Source: Cheilinus undulatus (Eukaryota; Chordata; Actinopteri; Labriformes; Labridae). From it: 64,000 nucleotides of DNA. Under the pieces are notes generated by a model. The model searched no databases. It was given only the letters and a program-made list of their open reading frames with translations, and had not been told where the DNA came from. The stretch is from NCBI RefSeq assembly GCF_018320785.1, contig NC_054872.1, positions 22,030,769 to 22,094,768 on the forward strand. Direction: 5' to 3'. The translations under genes were made by a program, and so were the position numbers. Each line of letters begins with the position of its first letter. Within the stretch, counting starts at the first letter, position 1. Positions 41,772 through 53,639 of this stretch are shown here, in pieces.

Positions 41772-42250
41772 TCTACAGTAACTGGAAGGCATTTAAGGTT
41801 AGAGAAAAGTGACCTGTTAGTAGGAAGTCAATTATTCTTGGAAAGCAGAGTTCTGAAATTGAGTTTTGGAGAATATGAGAGGCATTTCAGTTTATTTTCA
41901 TGTCCCATTTCTTTCTGCAAACAAACTGCTTATAACAGTGTTAATTTTGATGTATCATCTAAATGTAAGAACTGTATGCCCGTTGATCTCAAACAGCAGA
42001 AATGCTTATTTAACTGTCTTTTTTCTGCTGTGTGGACACTAAATTCGGATTTTTAATATCATATATTTTAATCCTCTTCTCTCTCCTCCCTCATCTCTCT
42101 CTATCCTTTTTGATTTAAGCTGTGCTTCTTTCATGTGTAGTTTAATGGATTGTCATTACCATGTCCCATAATATCTTTCTTTATTTCTTGTTGCAGAGTT
42201 GGTGAGAACACATTATGAGACCATCAAATCCTGAGTGACACTCAATGATA

Positions 42251-43483
42251 CACTATATTGCCAAAAGTATTCACTCACGCATCCAAATAATTGAAATCAG
42301 GTGTTCCAATCACTTTCATGTCCACAGGTGTATAAAATCAAGCACCTAGGCATGCAGACTGTTTCTACAAACATTTGTGAAAGATTGGATCGCTCTCAGG
42401 AGTTCAGTGAATTCCAGCGTGGTACTGTGATAGGATGTCACCTGTGCAACAAGTCCAGTCATGAAATTTCCTCGCTCCTAAATATTCCACAGTCAACTGT
42501 CAGTGGTATTATAACAAAGTAGAAGCGATTGGGAACGACAGCAACTCAGCCACGAAGTGGTAGGCCACGTAAAATGACGGAGCGGGGTCAGCGAATGCTG
42601 AGGCGCATAGTGTGCAGAGGTCACCAACTTTCTGCAGAGTCAATCACTACAGACCTCCACACTTCATGTGGCCTTCAGATTAGCTCAGGAACAGTGCGTA
42701 GAGAGCTTCATGGAATGGGTTTCCATGGCCGAGCAGCTGGGTCCAAGCCATACATCACCAGGTGCAATGCAAAGTGTCGGATGCAGTGGTGTAAAGCACG
42801 CCGCCACTGAACTCTAGAGCAGTGGAGACATGTTCTCTGGAGTGACGAATCCGGTGATCTGATGGACGAGTCTGGGTTTGGCGGTTGCCAGAATGGTACT
42901 TGTCTGACTGCACTGTGCCAAGTGTAAAGTCTGGTGGAGGGGGGATTATGGTGTGGGGTTGTTGTTTTTTTCAGGAGCTGGGCTTGGCCCTTTAGTTCCA
43001 GTGAAAGGAACTCTGAATGCTTCAACATACCAAGAGATTTTGGACAATTCCATGCTCCCAACTTTGTGGGAACAGTTCAGGAATGGCCCCTTCCAGTTCC
43101 AACATGACTGTGCACCAGTACACAAAGCAAGGTCCACAAAGACATGGATGAGAGAGTCTGGTGTGGATGAACTTGACTGGCCTGCACAGAGTCTTGACCT
43201 CAACCCGATAGAACACCTTTGGGATGAATTGGAGTGGAGACTGTGAGCCAGGCCTTCTTGTCCAACATCAGTGTGTGACCTGACAAGTGTGCTTCTGGAA
43301 GAATGGTAAAAAATTCCCATAAACACACTCCTAATCCTTGTGGAAAGTCTTCCAAGAGATGAATTTTTTATAGCTGCAAAGGGTGGACCGACGTCATATT
43401 AAACCCATGGATTAAGAATGGTATGTCACTTAAATTCATATATGAGTCAAGCCAAGTGAGCAAATACTTTTAGCAATGTAGTG
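42251..43483 (+). mobile_element. Tc1-like transposon, full length but inactivated
   Basis: TA-flanked (42249-42250, 43484-43485). The left end is CACTATATTGCCAAAAGTAT, and the right end is its imperfect complement. The transposase is recognisable throughout: FQRGTVIGCHLCNKSSHEIS, TATQPRSGRPRKMTERGQRM, GFHGRAAGSKPYITR, FQHDCAPVHKARSTKTWM and DLNPIEHLWDELEWRL. It has an in-frame TAG at about 42520, where the family usually has Trp, further stops after 42808, and frame changes before 42953. A reverse copy enters the window at 63681. Confidence 0.92.
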
Positions 43484-43541
43484 TATTTTCAATAACAGGC
43501 ATCAGCAAAAGTCGGATTAAATAGATCTGAAGCATTATATA

Positions 43542-43745
43542 CAGTCGCTAGAAAAAGTATGTGAACCCTTTGAGATTTCTTTGATTTCTGCATAAATTGG
43601 TCATCAAATGTGTTCTGATCTTTGTCAAAGTCACAACAATAGACAAACACAGTCTGCTTAAACTAATACTGCACAAAAAATGATATGTTTTCATGTTTTT
43701 ATTGAACAAAACATGTAATCATTCACAGTGCAGGGTGGTGTTTTC
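43542..43745 (+). mobile_element. End fragment of another Tc1/mariner-type element
   Basis: It begins CAGTCGCTAGAAAAAGTATG after a TA and continues with about 200 bp of a terminal region that I recognise from teleost Tc1-type elements. There is no transposase and no opposite end; truncated. Confidence 0.55.
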
Positions 43746-43879
43746 TCCTGTAATTATTAAAACATTTTCTTTGATTTTTTTTTTTTTTATTCCTTCTGCT
43801 GCTTCTACTCAATTTATCTGTGCCACCCTTTTTTAATTACTTACCTGTTTTATCTCTTTTTATCTTTTAAAAACCTTCT

Positions 43880-44235
43880 TATCTGTTTTAGCCCTAATGG
43901 TGTGATGTCTTCACATTTTGATTGGTGTCTATTTTTTAAAACCATATCATATCATATTGTCTTTTCCTATAGATTTAAGTGATTTTCAATTTTAACTGCC
44001 TTTCAAGATCTCCTGTGTCATTTCCATCCCTTTCAGTTGTGTTTATATTTGTTAACTTTTGTGCTTTAGCTTGTTCCTAATGTAGTGTTTGACTGTAAAG
44101 CCCTTGTTTGTTTGGTTGGATTGTTAATATTTATCTTATCAATCCCTGAGTTCTTTGCTTTGCCGTGTCTGTCAAAGCATGGTAAATATGCGTTTGTAAA
44201 GGTGCTATACAAATAGATTTATTAGTATTATTATT
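43880..44235 (+). mobile_element. LINE 3' tail, L2/Rex-like
   Basis: It ends with AAAGGTGCTATACAAATAGA followed by a short (TTA)n run, the usual 3' terminus of fish L2-type LINEs. No reverse transcriptase sequence is left. Confidence 0.5.
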
Positions 44236-44239
44236 ATCT

Positions 44240-45355
44240 TGTGTTGCATTAGGTTAGATATTTATGAATGTTGTCTTAGTAAGAATAAGGATTTGCGCTG
44301 ATATTGGTGTATGTAAGTTTTAATTAAGATTTTTAATTGACAAATACACAAAGATCTATATGCATGTGTCCCAGATGTGTTCTAACTTTTTAATGAGAAA
44401 TTGATCTCTTTGGATGAAAACAGTTTTAAAACCAGGTAAAACCTCATATTTCCTATTTCTTTAACATGTTCATGACATCCTCAGGATGAGTGATTGATAT
44501 TAAAACCGACTCAGCAACATTAATTATTTGCACTAAAAAGGGAACTGAAACATCAAGTGTTGGGGAAAACTTTTGGCAAACGAAGCTTGTTTTGAGTTTG
44601 AAAATCTTTGTTCTTATTTTAAAGGTTAAGATCAATTTGACATGGTATAGCACAGATACTGTTACTTTGGGTTTAGAATAATTGAAATATTGCCTTTATT
44701 ATTGAAAAGGCTCTGGGCCCACTCAAGTACAGTGTGATTGGTACGTAACAATGTTAACTATGAAAGACCATGTTAATTCTGATGACTAAAACTCTGTCTA
44801 AAATCGTTTGTCAACTACCTTTATCTATGAGTAAGCCTTGACTAAGACTAGTAAGAAATAGATCTTTGGTGATAAAAACAATGAGAAGTAAGTCAAGTCT
44901 TCTTTAAGAAGACTAAAATGTAAGTCAAATAATGGCAATGTTTTCATCAGTGTATTTTAAACCAATGAAAGCACTGATAGCTACAATCTGGCTGATTAAG
45001 TCAGTTCAAAGAGAAGAAACACCAAAACTAAAGACCAAAATATAAGGACTTTTTATTAACTAAAACTAGACTAAAATGTTTTTGAGTTTTGGTAGACTAA
45101 AAGTAGACAAAAACTTCAAAGGTTACAAATGACTAAAATAGTCTTTTTTAATCCAAAGATAAAGACTAAAACTACATTTAAATCAGGTGCCAAAATTAAT
45201 GCTGTTTTAAGATTTGTTGCTGTTATTTCTCTGTACATAGAAAATGCTTGCTAACGTTGGTAGGATCCTACTAAGCTGTGATAAATCTGGCTTAAATCTG
45301 CCATATTTTAATAACTTTAAAAAAGCAGGCAAAGCGTTATTCTGTTATTCATGCT
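44240..45355. other. Intergenic DNA 3' of lectin D
   Basis: AT-rich and without recognised genes. 44820-45170 is dense in GACTAAAA-like words (for example AAGACTAAAACTAC), a weak simple-sequence bias. Confidence 0.45.
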
Positions 45356-45361
45356 TTTATT
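45356..45361 (-). promoter_or_regulatory. Candidate poly(A) signal of lectin D
   Basis: AATAAA on the minus strand, about 180 bases after the stop codon. Confidence 0.5.
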
Positions 45362-45541
45362 GGTCACTTTGGAATCTCTAGAAACTCATAGAGGAAATTC
45401 TACGTGGTTGTTTATTACACTACTAAATCGTGGTAAAAGCAGAGTAAGGATTATAAAACTATTGTGATTATTTGGCATAACTCATTCAGTGTCATCTTTT
45501 AAAGAAGGATACTTAACAGGATGAGTATGACTGACGTCACT

Positions 45542-47661
45542 TTAAGCCTCACACACCCATGCAAATCCTGTATCACAAGAGGCATCGTTACATTTCACTT
45601 TGTCACATGCAACCTTCGCACAGTCCTCATCATCAAACGTATCATTTGGCTCTCCTGATTTCCAGAACCCGTACCCTACCAGTTCAGTCCCATCCACCCA
45701 CATCCACCTGCCCTCTTGGAGCCTGTCCAACAGACCGATCCAGGAATAGGCGTTACGTCTGCTGATGAAATTAAACTCAGCTTGTGTTTTTGGCATGGCC
45801 AGGTCCCCTCCTCTTCCTTGACAGTCTTGCCTGCTGTCTCCCCAGCTTTTCCCATGTCCACTGGGAGAGAAGAAGTAGCACTTGTTGTTGAACAAGCTCC
45901 ATCCTTGCAGGCAAGTTTTAGCTATAAAGAGAAAAAAGAAGTGAGTTCTGGTAGTTAAAATCTAAATGAGACCAATATACAGCTTTGATTTTTTATTACA
46001 ACTTAAAACGAGTTCAAGGGTTTTCATTTCCTGAAGAACATGATAGAGAGCCCAGGTCATGACAGATCAAAAGAAACTTTTTATATAGGACTTGGAAGAT
46101 GCTTAAACATGATAATGGATTTTATCCAACCAGCAGTCTTGTATTTGATACTGTACCTTTATTATCAACATTTTTTAAATGCATGTGAATTAGATTCTTA
46201 ACAAATTTCAGTTTCTTGGGAAACTTAACCTGTTGGTCTCATTCTCATCTGATCGACTTCCTGTTGAAATGCATTGCGACTTGCAACCACAGAGTTGTAT
46301 TGACTCTGCAGGGCTTCCATCCTTCTCATCAGATGACCGGAATCAGTCTTCAGCTGGTCTCGCTCATTTCTTAAAGCATCCCGCTCATCTTTCAGAGTAT
46401 TTCTGTCTTTTGTCAGGTTGCTGGATTGAATCTTCAGCTGATCCCTCTCATCTTTCAGGGCATCACATTCATCTCTCAGCGCTTCCTTTTCATTTTGTAG
46501 AGCTTCTTGTTGGCCTCTAAATGTGTTTCTTTCTCGAGTCAGGTTGCTGAAGTATGCCTTCAGTTGATGTAGTTCATCTTGTAGAGCATTTCGATTACTT
46601 TTTAAAGTGTCTCTGTCTTCTGTCAGGTTGTGAGACAGGACCTTTAGATGATCTCGCTCATCTGTTAGAGAATCTCATTCTATAGACAGGTTTCTAGTGT
46701 AAGTCTTCAGCTGATCTTCATTTATTAGAGCGTCCTGACCTCTCAGAGTGTCCCTGTCTGTTGTCTGATTACAAATCAAACTTCTGTACTTGTCCCAACA
46801 ACTGGTACCAATGAAATCTGGAAAAAAGGATTCAATGAAAAGCATAAAAATTAAACATACCATCATTTAGTCTGCAACTAAATCCTATCAGATGGGGTTT
46901 AAAATTGTTGAAACTAAGAGTTAGAAAGGAGTGCCTCTGAAAGCATTCTAAACCATAATAAACTCTACAGATTGTGTCATACAGCTGGGATATTTTGTTT
47001 TCATAGTTGATAAATGACTGTACTCACAGTGGAGCACAAAGGTCACAGCCAGCAGAAGTGCCAGACAAACTGCAGCAGCTCCAATCCACCATCCTTAAGA
47101 ACAAATAAGCCAAAAAGCAATGAAAATGTATACTAATCCTACAAAGATTGATTTGATCTGTTCCATCTGTGTCACTACTTACTCAAAATGTTTTATAAAT
47201 AACCATTTTAAACCATGTTATGCCTGCATGCTGCACGCTCCATGTACAGAGGATGTTGTCACTGAAGCAGATGGCCAGGGTCTTTATAGCCTGTGGCTCT
47301 TTTCCCGCATCAAGCTCTCTCCTCAGTTTCCATATTTCTTGGCTTTTTATGCCTTTATCTATAGAGGAGGACGTGCATGGAGTTGGGCATAGAAGAGTGG
47401 ACAAGAGACATGCGGGAAAGGGGCCGCAGCCCAGACTTGAACTCATTGCATACATGGGGTGCCACATAACCACTAGGCCATCTGCGCCCCACTCTGACCA
47501 CTCCTCTATCTCTATATAATGGCATTAAAGCCTTGTGTATTCTCACCTACACGCTGAGATGGCCTTCCATTTCTTGGCCCATCATCAACAGTCATCATAT
47601 ACCAAGAATCTCCTCCAACCTCCTCTGATTCATCGCCAGGTGTCACATTTGTGGTTTGCAT
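45542..47661 (-). pseudogene. Lectin D: C-type lectin with a nonsense codon in the stalk exon
   Basis: Minus-strand exons are 47547-47661, 47028-47093, 46230-46817 and 45542-45921, all phase 1, for 382 codons. The tail has GGDSWYMMTVDDG; the membrane exon (66 bp) encodes WIGAAAVCLALLLAVTF. In the stalk, an in-frame TGA at 46675-46677 stands where the repeats expect an Arg (CGA), so one C-to-T change explains it. Everything after it is open. Before it, two leucine spacings are six instead of seven residues. The donor after the stalk is GTTAAG. The lectin domain keeps WIGL, EPNDT and CND but has two extra cysteines (VACDKVKC). It could be a recent pseudogene, a segregating null allele, or a gene used through skipping of the stalk exon, which would stay in frame. 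Confidence 0.82.
47338..47490 (-). mobile_element. tRNA-derived SINE in lectin D intron 1
   Basis: Minus orientation. The head is GGGGCGCAGATGGCCTAGTG (box A-like) and the tail is AGGCATAAAAAGCC. It lies about 55 bases from the exon 1 donor. No target duplication is evident. Confidence 0.75.
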
Positions 47662-47704
47662 CTGTCAGTGTAAAATCCACATAGAGTTCTTGAGTTTCAT
47701 TTGA

Positions 47705-47733
47705 TTTTTTATAGAGATCATTAATTAGCTGAC
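47705..47733 (-). promoter_or_regulatory. Core promoter of lectin D
   Basis: GTCAGC (47728-47733) and CTATAAAAAA (47705-47714) on the minus strand, spaced as in lectin C. Confidence 0.55.
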
Positions 47734-47739
47734 ATCACA

Positions 47740-48922
47740 GAAAAATCTGAGGTCATTTAAAGTCGGAGAAAAACGGCCTAGTGGGACAGACTCTTTTGGG
47801 AAGCAGAGCTCAGAGACTAAAGAGGTTAAATCCTCTTTCATTTCTTGTTTTAATTATGCATACATGCAGAACATACCTAAGCCCCAGCAATGATGGCATG
47901 ACCATATCTTTTTAACTTTGTCTTCACAAAGCCTCGCAGCAGTGAAACAGGAACAATTATTTCTATCAATATGGGAAAAGAGGAACCATATCTGTTCCCA
48001 GAACAAAAATAAGTCCAGATCTCTGGGTTACCTTGGGTAAATCTTTGAATTATTTGACAACTTGTCATTTCTTCATAGCAGATTAAAACACAACTTAACT
48101 TTCTTTGGGAGCATAAGTTAAAATATACTATTTCTAAAGCAATTCATTTGTTTCCCTTCTTTTCCACAATAACCATGTCCTGTTTTTATAACCATTAACT
48201 AACTGGTACTTACTCCATTGCAGTATAAGACATCTTTTCTTCCATTAACAATTTGTGGGAAATTTTTTTTTACAATTTTACTCGTAAAAACAATGCAGTA
48301 ACAAATATTGGTAAATCATTAATTATTCTGTTTTTTTTTTTTTTTTTCAAAGTAGCCTATTTGTTAGTGATTCTAAAGTACTGCTTGTCTTTTATATGCC
48401 ACCATTAAGCAGGACTCCCAGACAGTAAAGGGTCAGGAACAAGGCCTGAGGTGGTTTTTGATGAGCTTAACTCCAGTTTTTGTCAGTATGGCTGATTTAT
48501 GGTCTGGACAACCTCAGAGAGCATGCCCAAGACTAAACCTTAGCTGCTTAACAGTAATCTTTAAATACCAGAAGACTCAGACCACTACTATGAGTGGACC
48601 TGGATACATTTTATAACCCAAAAATCAACTGTCTGTATTTTGTTTTTCTTGTGTCCATTATTCATCTCAATTTTATCAAAATGCACCCTTTTATTTGCAG
48701 TAGAAGGAGAACAATCCAGAAGATACTCACAGGGTGTCATGATTGAATTTGTCCACTAGGTGGTGGTCTATGCTTTAAAACTCTGTATGGTCTCTACACA
48801 GCCCTGACTTAGTACAGGATGTTCTGCCTGTTTTCAATTATAAATTATTTTTGATATACAGCAGAAAAGAAGAGACCATCATTGTTTTGATTTGCTGGCC
48901 TGCTCGATGTCCACAGATTGTT
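47740..48922. other. Intergenic DNA upstream of lectin D
   Basis: No gene or clear repeat was recognised, apart from a T run at about 48331-48348. Confidence 0.45.
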
Positions 48923-48941
48923 AAAAAAGATTGAAGTTGCT

Positions 48942-49384
48942 ATGCATCTTTGGTGTTAGCTCCAGGTCTGATCAAAAAGGAAAATTGCTCAGTGTCATGT
49001 TGTATGCAGCATGACTTTCAATTCTACGTCTGGCTTGATGTATACCCTCCATCATTATCAGTTTGGTATGATAAATTATTATCAGTCCTTCTGTATGAGA
49101 AGTTATCAAATATATTACAAGGAACCCTTGATGAATATATAAAATAGTGGTCACCCCTTAATGTGTTTCTCGATAATGAGTGGTCAGCAATCACATGCAT
49201 TGGAGTGGCCTGAGCTCAATATACTCAATCATTTGTTTGTTATTTTGTATATTCACTCACTGACTCATTGTCCTCCTTATTGTATTATTGTATTTTGTCA
49301 CTTGTCTTCTGTGTTATGTGTTATTTGTCCTATGTTATTTTGAATGTCAAAAATTTAAATAAAAAGTAAAAAAAAAAAAAAAAA
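48942..49384 (+). mobile_element. 5'-truncated L1-like LINE insertion
   Basis: AAGATTGAAGTTGCT (48927-48941) and AAGATTCAAGTTGCT (49385-49399) flank the insert as a target duplication with one mismatch. The insert ends in AATAAAAAGT followed by about 23 A. The plus strand reads LLYEKLSNILQGTLDEYIK and then, after a stop, WSPLNVFL, resembling the C-terminus of fish L1 ORF2. About 440 bp of the element's 3' end is present. Confidence 0.75.
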
Positions 49385-49399
49385 AAGATTCAAGTTGCT

Positions 49400-51580
49400 G
49401 TAGAATAGATCACGCTCTCATTCAGCCAATGACCAGATATACTCTGTTAATCATCAGGAAGGGTTGAATAAATTTTTGTGATCAAATAGTGGTGCCACAC
49501 AAATTTCCAGCATCTCAAATGTGAATGTAATTTTGTTTTTAGACGCTTTTCTCAGTAAAAGAAGACATCACAAGAAGTCACCATGATGTCCTACTTTTTA
49601 TGACTGTTTTTTTTTACCAACACTTCAGGCTAAAAACTACTGAACAACAATTTAATCATATCTCAAATGGGCTACTTTGAGTAGCTCATCAAAAGTTACT
49701 GCAAGGTCAATGACAGAAGACCTTACTGGCTTCAAGACCTGACATGAACAAGACTTGTTACATAAAGTATTTTTAAATTAAATCAGACATTTCAGCGTGA
49801 ATTGTCTACATATTTACCCATTAATCAGGACAATATGACACCAAAGTGCAAGACTTAAGAGTAGGCCTATGTGGCAGGGGCAAAGGCTGAACTGGAATTG
49901 AGCTGTTCTCTGGCTATGTGCTTCTGAATGCCGTGTGGCACCTGTAAAACCAAAACATTCATCATTTCACATGTTGACAGAAAATTCAGACTTCTTCTTT
50001 TTGTCATTTAGTTATTTTTTATTCAGTAAATGATGATGTTTGAATTGTAATGATGCACAATACTTCTCCAAAAATGTATTTAAATTAATGAACTGATTTT
50101 TAAAACAATTTTTAAAGTACAAGTACACCCAAAAGCTACTCAAGTACAGGTACATGAGTAAATGTAATTGCTCCTCACCCCTAAAGGAACAATATATAAT
50201 ACAGAAGGAAAATGTCTTACGTAAATATTCTTTTATTATCATGCATATGACGTTTCCTCAGGTGTTAGAAAAATGCTATAAGAGTTCTGGTAGGGCTACA
50301 GTCCAGACGTTCATGTGTGAGTCAGTGAGTGTTAAACATCCACAGACGGACTGTATTTCTTCACTAAATAAACTGTCTGTGTGTGAATCACTGCGAGTGG
50401 TGGAGCACAATAAGAGCAAACACACACATCTGTGTTTCCTAAACGACTTTATCTGCACTTACATGATGACTACCTATGACACCATACCGCGTAAAAGCTG
50501 ACTTATCAGTTCATGGGGATCACTTCTGTGTATGTGTTGCATTGTTTTCTATATGTATGATGACCTCTCTTCCTTTACTCTTGGCTTTTGCGCTTTTTAC
50601 TCCCACTTACATCCTGTCTCTCTGTCTTTCTTCATCTTTAAGAACTGACACTTTGTCTGTCATTTACATGCGTCATTGTCATCATCTTCTCTTCCTCTTT
50701 CCATGTCACAGGAACGAGATTATCAGCTGAATTCAATGTATAACAGAGGAAGAGCTGCTCGAGTGACGTTTTTATACCATGATTAATGCTTTATTCATTT
50801 TGATGTGACAGTGAAATAATTTTTTGTCTACTATAAGGTCATCTAAAGTCTACATTCCCATATAAATGTTGTCAATATGATCATTTTGTCTTTCCTTTTC
50901 ATTTCAAACCAAGCTTGCAAATACTAAGTAGCTATCCATTCAGCATATCCTGTTGATTAGACACCACAAAAGGGACTGGATGTGACATGTAGGACTACAG
51001 AAATACTACATTTCCCTCTGAAAGTCACTAAATAAAGAGACAGTTATTGAGAACTTTTGAAAGGAGGACATCAACACAGCTAAGCCTACTGAGCTCACTG
51101 AAAATTATAGAAGAATCCTACAGCTGATCTATGGATGCTGCCATCTTGCAGAGGATGACCTTACTGCCATGGCATCTCAGCATCTGCTGCTGCCTGCTGA
51201 CTGTGACAGCAGCAGAGATAGATGGATTACTAAATATGATCTTTACACCAGCTCCCCATATGTTTATGATTTTTAGCCTTTTACCTGCAGTAGATCTTCG
51301 GGCAGGGGTCTTCTTGTAGTTTTTGTATTCATTCTTTTGTAACTACAGGACAGAGTCCATGACAAGTTTCCCATCAGGGAAAATACAGTATATCTTATTT
51401 ACTATCCTGTCTTCTGACCATTATTTCTGACATTATAGCCATATTCAAGAAAATAAGTTTGGGATGGATTTATGACCAGAACATTCATAAATCTACCTTA
51501 TTCACTGTTGTTGCTCTGTTTGTTATCTTTCTAAATCTTCCTCTATCCCTTTAAAATCCACAGATTCAGCAGATGGCTGT
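49400..51580. other. Intergenic DNA
   Basis: No supported gene. Open frames at 50154-50501, 50476-50730 and 51131-51319 show no domain or splice support. Confidence 0.45.
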
Positions 51581-51584
51581 TCAA

Positions 51585-51805
51585 GGTGAGTCTGGTTCTG
51601 CTCGAGGTTTCTGGCTGTGAAACAGTAGCTTTTCCTCATCACTGTAACCTGCTAAATGTTGCTTTGAGCTGTACTCATAATAGATTAAAAGATCTCAATA
51701 AACGATATAACAGAATATGGTCCACTCTCAACCTGCCCTCTTTGTAATGTGTCTTGAAATAACATCCGCATTAGAGAAATAAAGATTGATTGATTGATTT
51801 CAATC
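51585..51805 (+). mobile_element. LINE 3' tail ending in (TTGA)n
   Basis: It starts GGTGAGTCTGGTTCTGCTCG, continues GAGGTTTCTGGCTGTGAAAC, and ends AATAAAGATTGATTGATTGA. These are characteristic words of a very common teleost LINE 3' UTR. There is no coding part. Confidence 0.6.
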
Positions 51806-52479
51806 TTTTACTATACCTAACGTTAATAATAGAAATACCCTTGAAACACAACATGGACTTGCTACTATTGTCTTGGACTTGATATTCATTGGGAATGTTT
51901 ATTTCCTTATGAAAAGATGGCAGTAGACGCCTGCCTTCAATGTGTTCTTCATCATGGAACCTCAGCTGCTTTAGGCAATGATTTCTCCTGTTTTGGTTAT
52001 TCCTTACCAAAAGAGTGATGTTTGTGGTCTGCCTGGCTTCAGTTCAGATTTATTTTTGTGTGTTCTGCTTCAATTCTACAAGTTTAAACCACAAAGTGCT
52101 TCTCAGTACAAAACACTTTCACTTCCTGTTAAACTATATTATACATGTGGAGAATTTGTCTGGATACGTGGTTTCATTTCTCCTGTCCTTACTTCTCCTT
52201 ACTTTGAAGCAACTATCCCAGATAGGAACATGAAGGCTTTGTTATCTACTTTCTCTACTTTTAGGTAAAATTCAGTCAACTTTTATTTCATAAAAGCTTA
52301 AAATGCCTTGACATTCAGAAAACATTTTAGAGTTTGAATCTGGACACACACATAAGGACAAGATTATTACCCCCCCCCCCATGAAAATTTAATTGATTTA
52401 AATGTATTTCTCAAGTGCTGTAAAACAAAGCAAAGAACTTTTAATACAGCTTTTTCAAACATCCTAGTTTTATTTTGGA

Positions 52480-52862
52480 TGCTAAAATAATTTTACTTTG
52501 CACACAGAAATGAAAATATTCCACATAAACCAAAAACCACCAGGGTCAAAATTGTTAGCACACCTGGCACTAATTGTCAAAATTGTCTCCTTTTTGCTGG
52601 ATAACAGCCTGCAGTTGTTTGTTGTAGTTTTCAGCAAATCTCTGACACTTCTTCTGAGGAATCCCAGCCCATTCTTCTTTGGCCAATCTCTCAGGCTCCT
52701 CCAGATTTGATGGTCTTCTGGCATGGATCTTCATCCTCAGTTTACCCCACTGAGTTTCAATGGGATTTCAGTAAAGGCCTTGTGCAGGCCACTCAATAAC
52801 GCTCACTTTGTCCTTCTGAAGGTAGTTCTTAACCAGGAATGACGTATGTTTTGGGTCGTTGC
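52480..52862 (-). mobile_element. 3' half of a Tc1-like element
   Basis: The minus strand reads NDPKHTSFLVKNYLQKDKV, NPIETQWGKLRMKIHARR and WAGIPQKKCQRF, the C-terminal catalytic part of a Tc1 transposase. The outer end extends towards 52500. The first half is missing; the adjacent element at 52863 sits exactly at the break. Confidence 0.75.
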
Positions 52863-53631
52863 TTCTCATAAGAGTAGAATATTGTGAAAAAGTTCAATGT
52901 TGTAAACTAATGATGCCAGACTATAATACGCTAATTAACTTAGAACATCTGCAAAGGTTTCCTGAGCCTTTAAATGGTCTCTTTAGTCTGGTTCAGTAGG
53001 CTACACAGTCATGGGGAAGACTGCTGACTTGACAATAGTCCAGAGATCGCTGACACCCTCCACAAGGAGGGTAAGTAACAAAAGGTCATTGCTAAATGTT
53101 TCATGCTTCCTTCTGGTGACAACTTTATGGAGATGCTGATTTAATTTTCCAGAAGAATTTTGCACCTTCTCACAATGCCAAAAGTACCAAATGCTGGTTA
53201 AATGACCATGATATTCCTGTGCTTGATTGCCCACTAAACTCACCGGAGCTGATTCTATGGGTTATTGTTAAGAGGGAGATGAGAAACCAAGGGCTTCTAT
53301 AACACCTCAGCAGTGCCATGGGCTGATCGCCTCCATGCTGCACCACACTGATGCAGAAATTTATGCATAAAGAGCCCCAGCCAATTACTAAGCGAATTTA
53401 AATGCATAAATAAAAATGCTTTTTATTAGACTTATGCAATATTCTAATTTTCTTTGGATTGAATTGTGGGTTTTCATTAGCTGTTAGTCAAAATCATCAA
53501 AAGTAAAATAAATAAACACTTTAAATACTTTACTATGAGTTTAATAAGCCTATATATGAGTTTCACTTTCTGAACTGAACTGCTGAAATAAATGAACTTT
53601 TCCACAATAATAACTTATTGAAATGCACCTG
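52863..53631 (+). mobile_element. Internally deleted Tc1/mariner-superfamily element
   Basis: The left end resembles GTGCATCTCAATAA...GTAGAATATTGTG; the right end is GAAATGCACCTG followed by TA. Between them are a remnant of the 5' transposase (DLTIVQRSLTPSTRR-like, about 53028-53070) and, after a deletion, the 3' part (LYGDADLIFQ, TAKSTKCWLNDHDIPVLDCP-like, PQQCHGLIASMLHHTDAEIY). More than 500 bp of the family's usual coding sequence is absent. Confidence 0.65.
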
Positions 53632-53639
53632 TATTAGAG

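Noticed and set aside
46675-46677. Selenocysteine or programmed read-through at the lectin D TGA
   Set aside because: The equivalent codon in the repeats is Arg CGA, one C-to-T change away, and selenocysteine has no plausible role in a coiled coil. No SECIS element was recognised.
50154-50730. Overlapping plus-strand frames of 115 and 84 residues
   Set aside because: Different frames, no domain, and the surrounding composition is non-coding.
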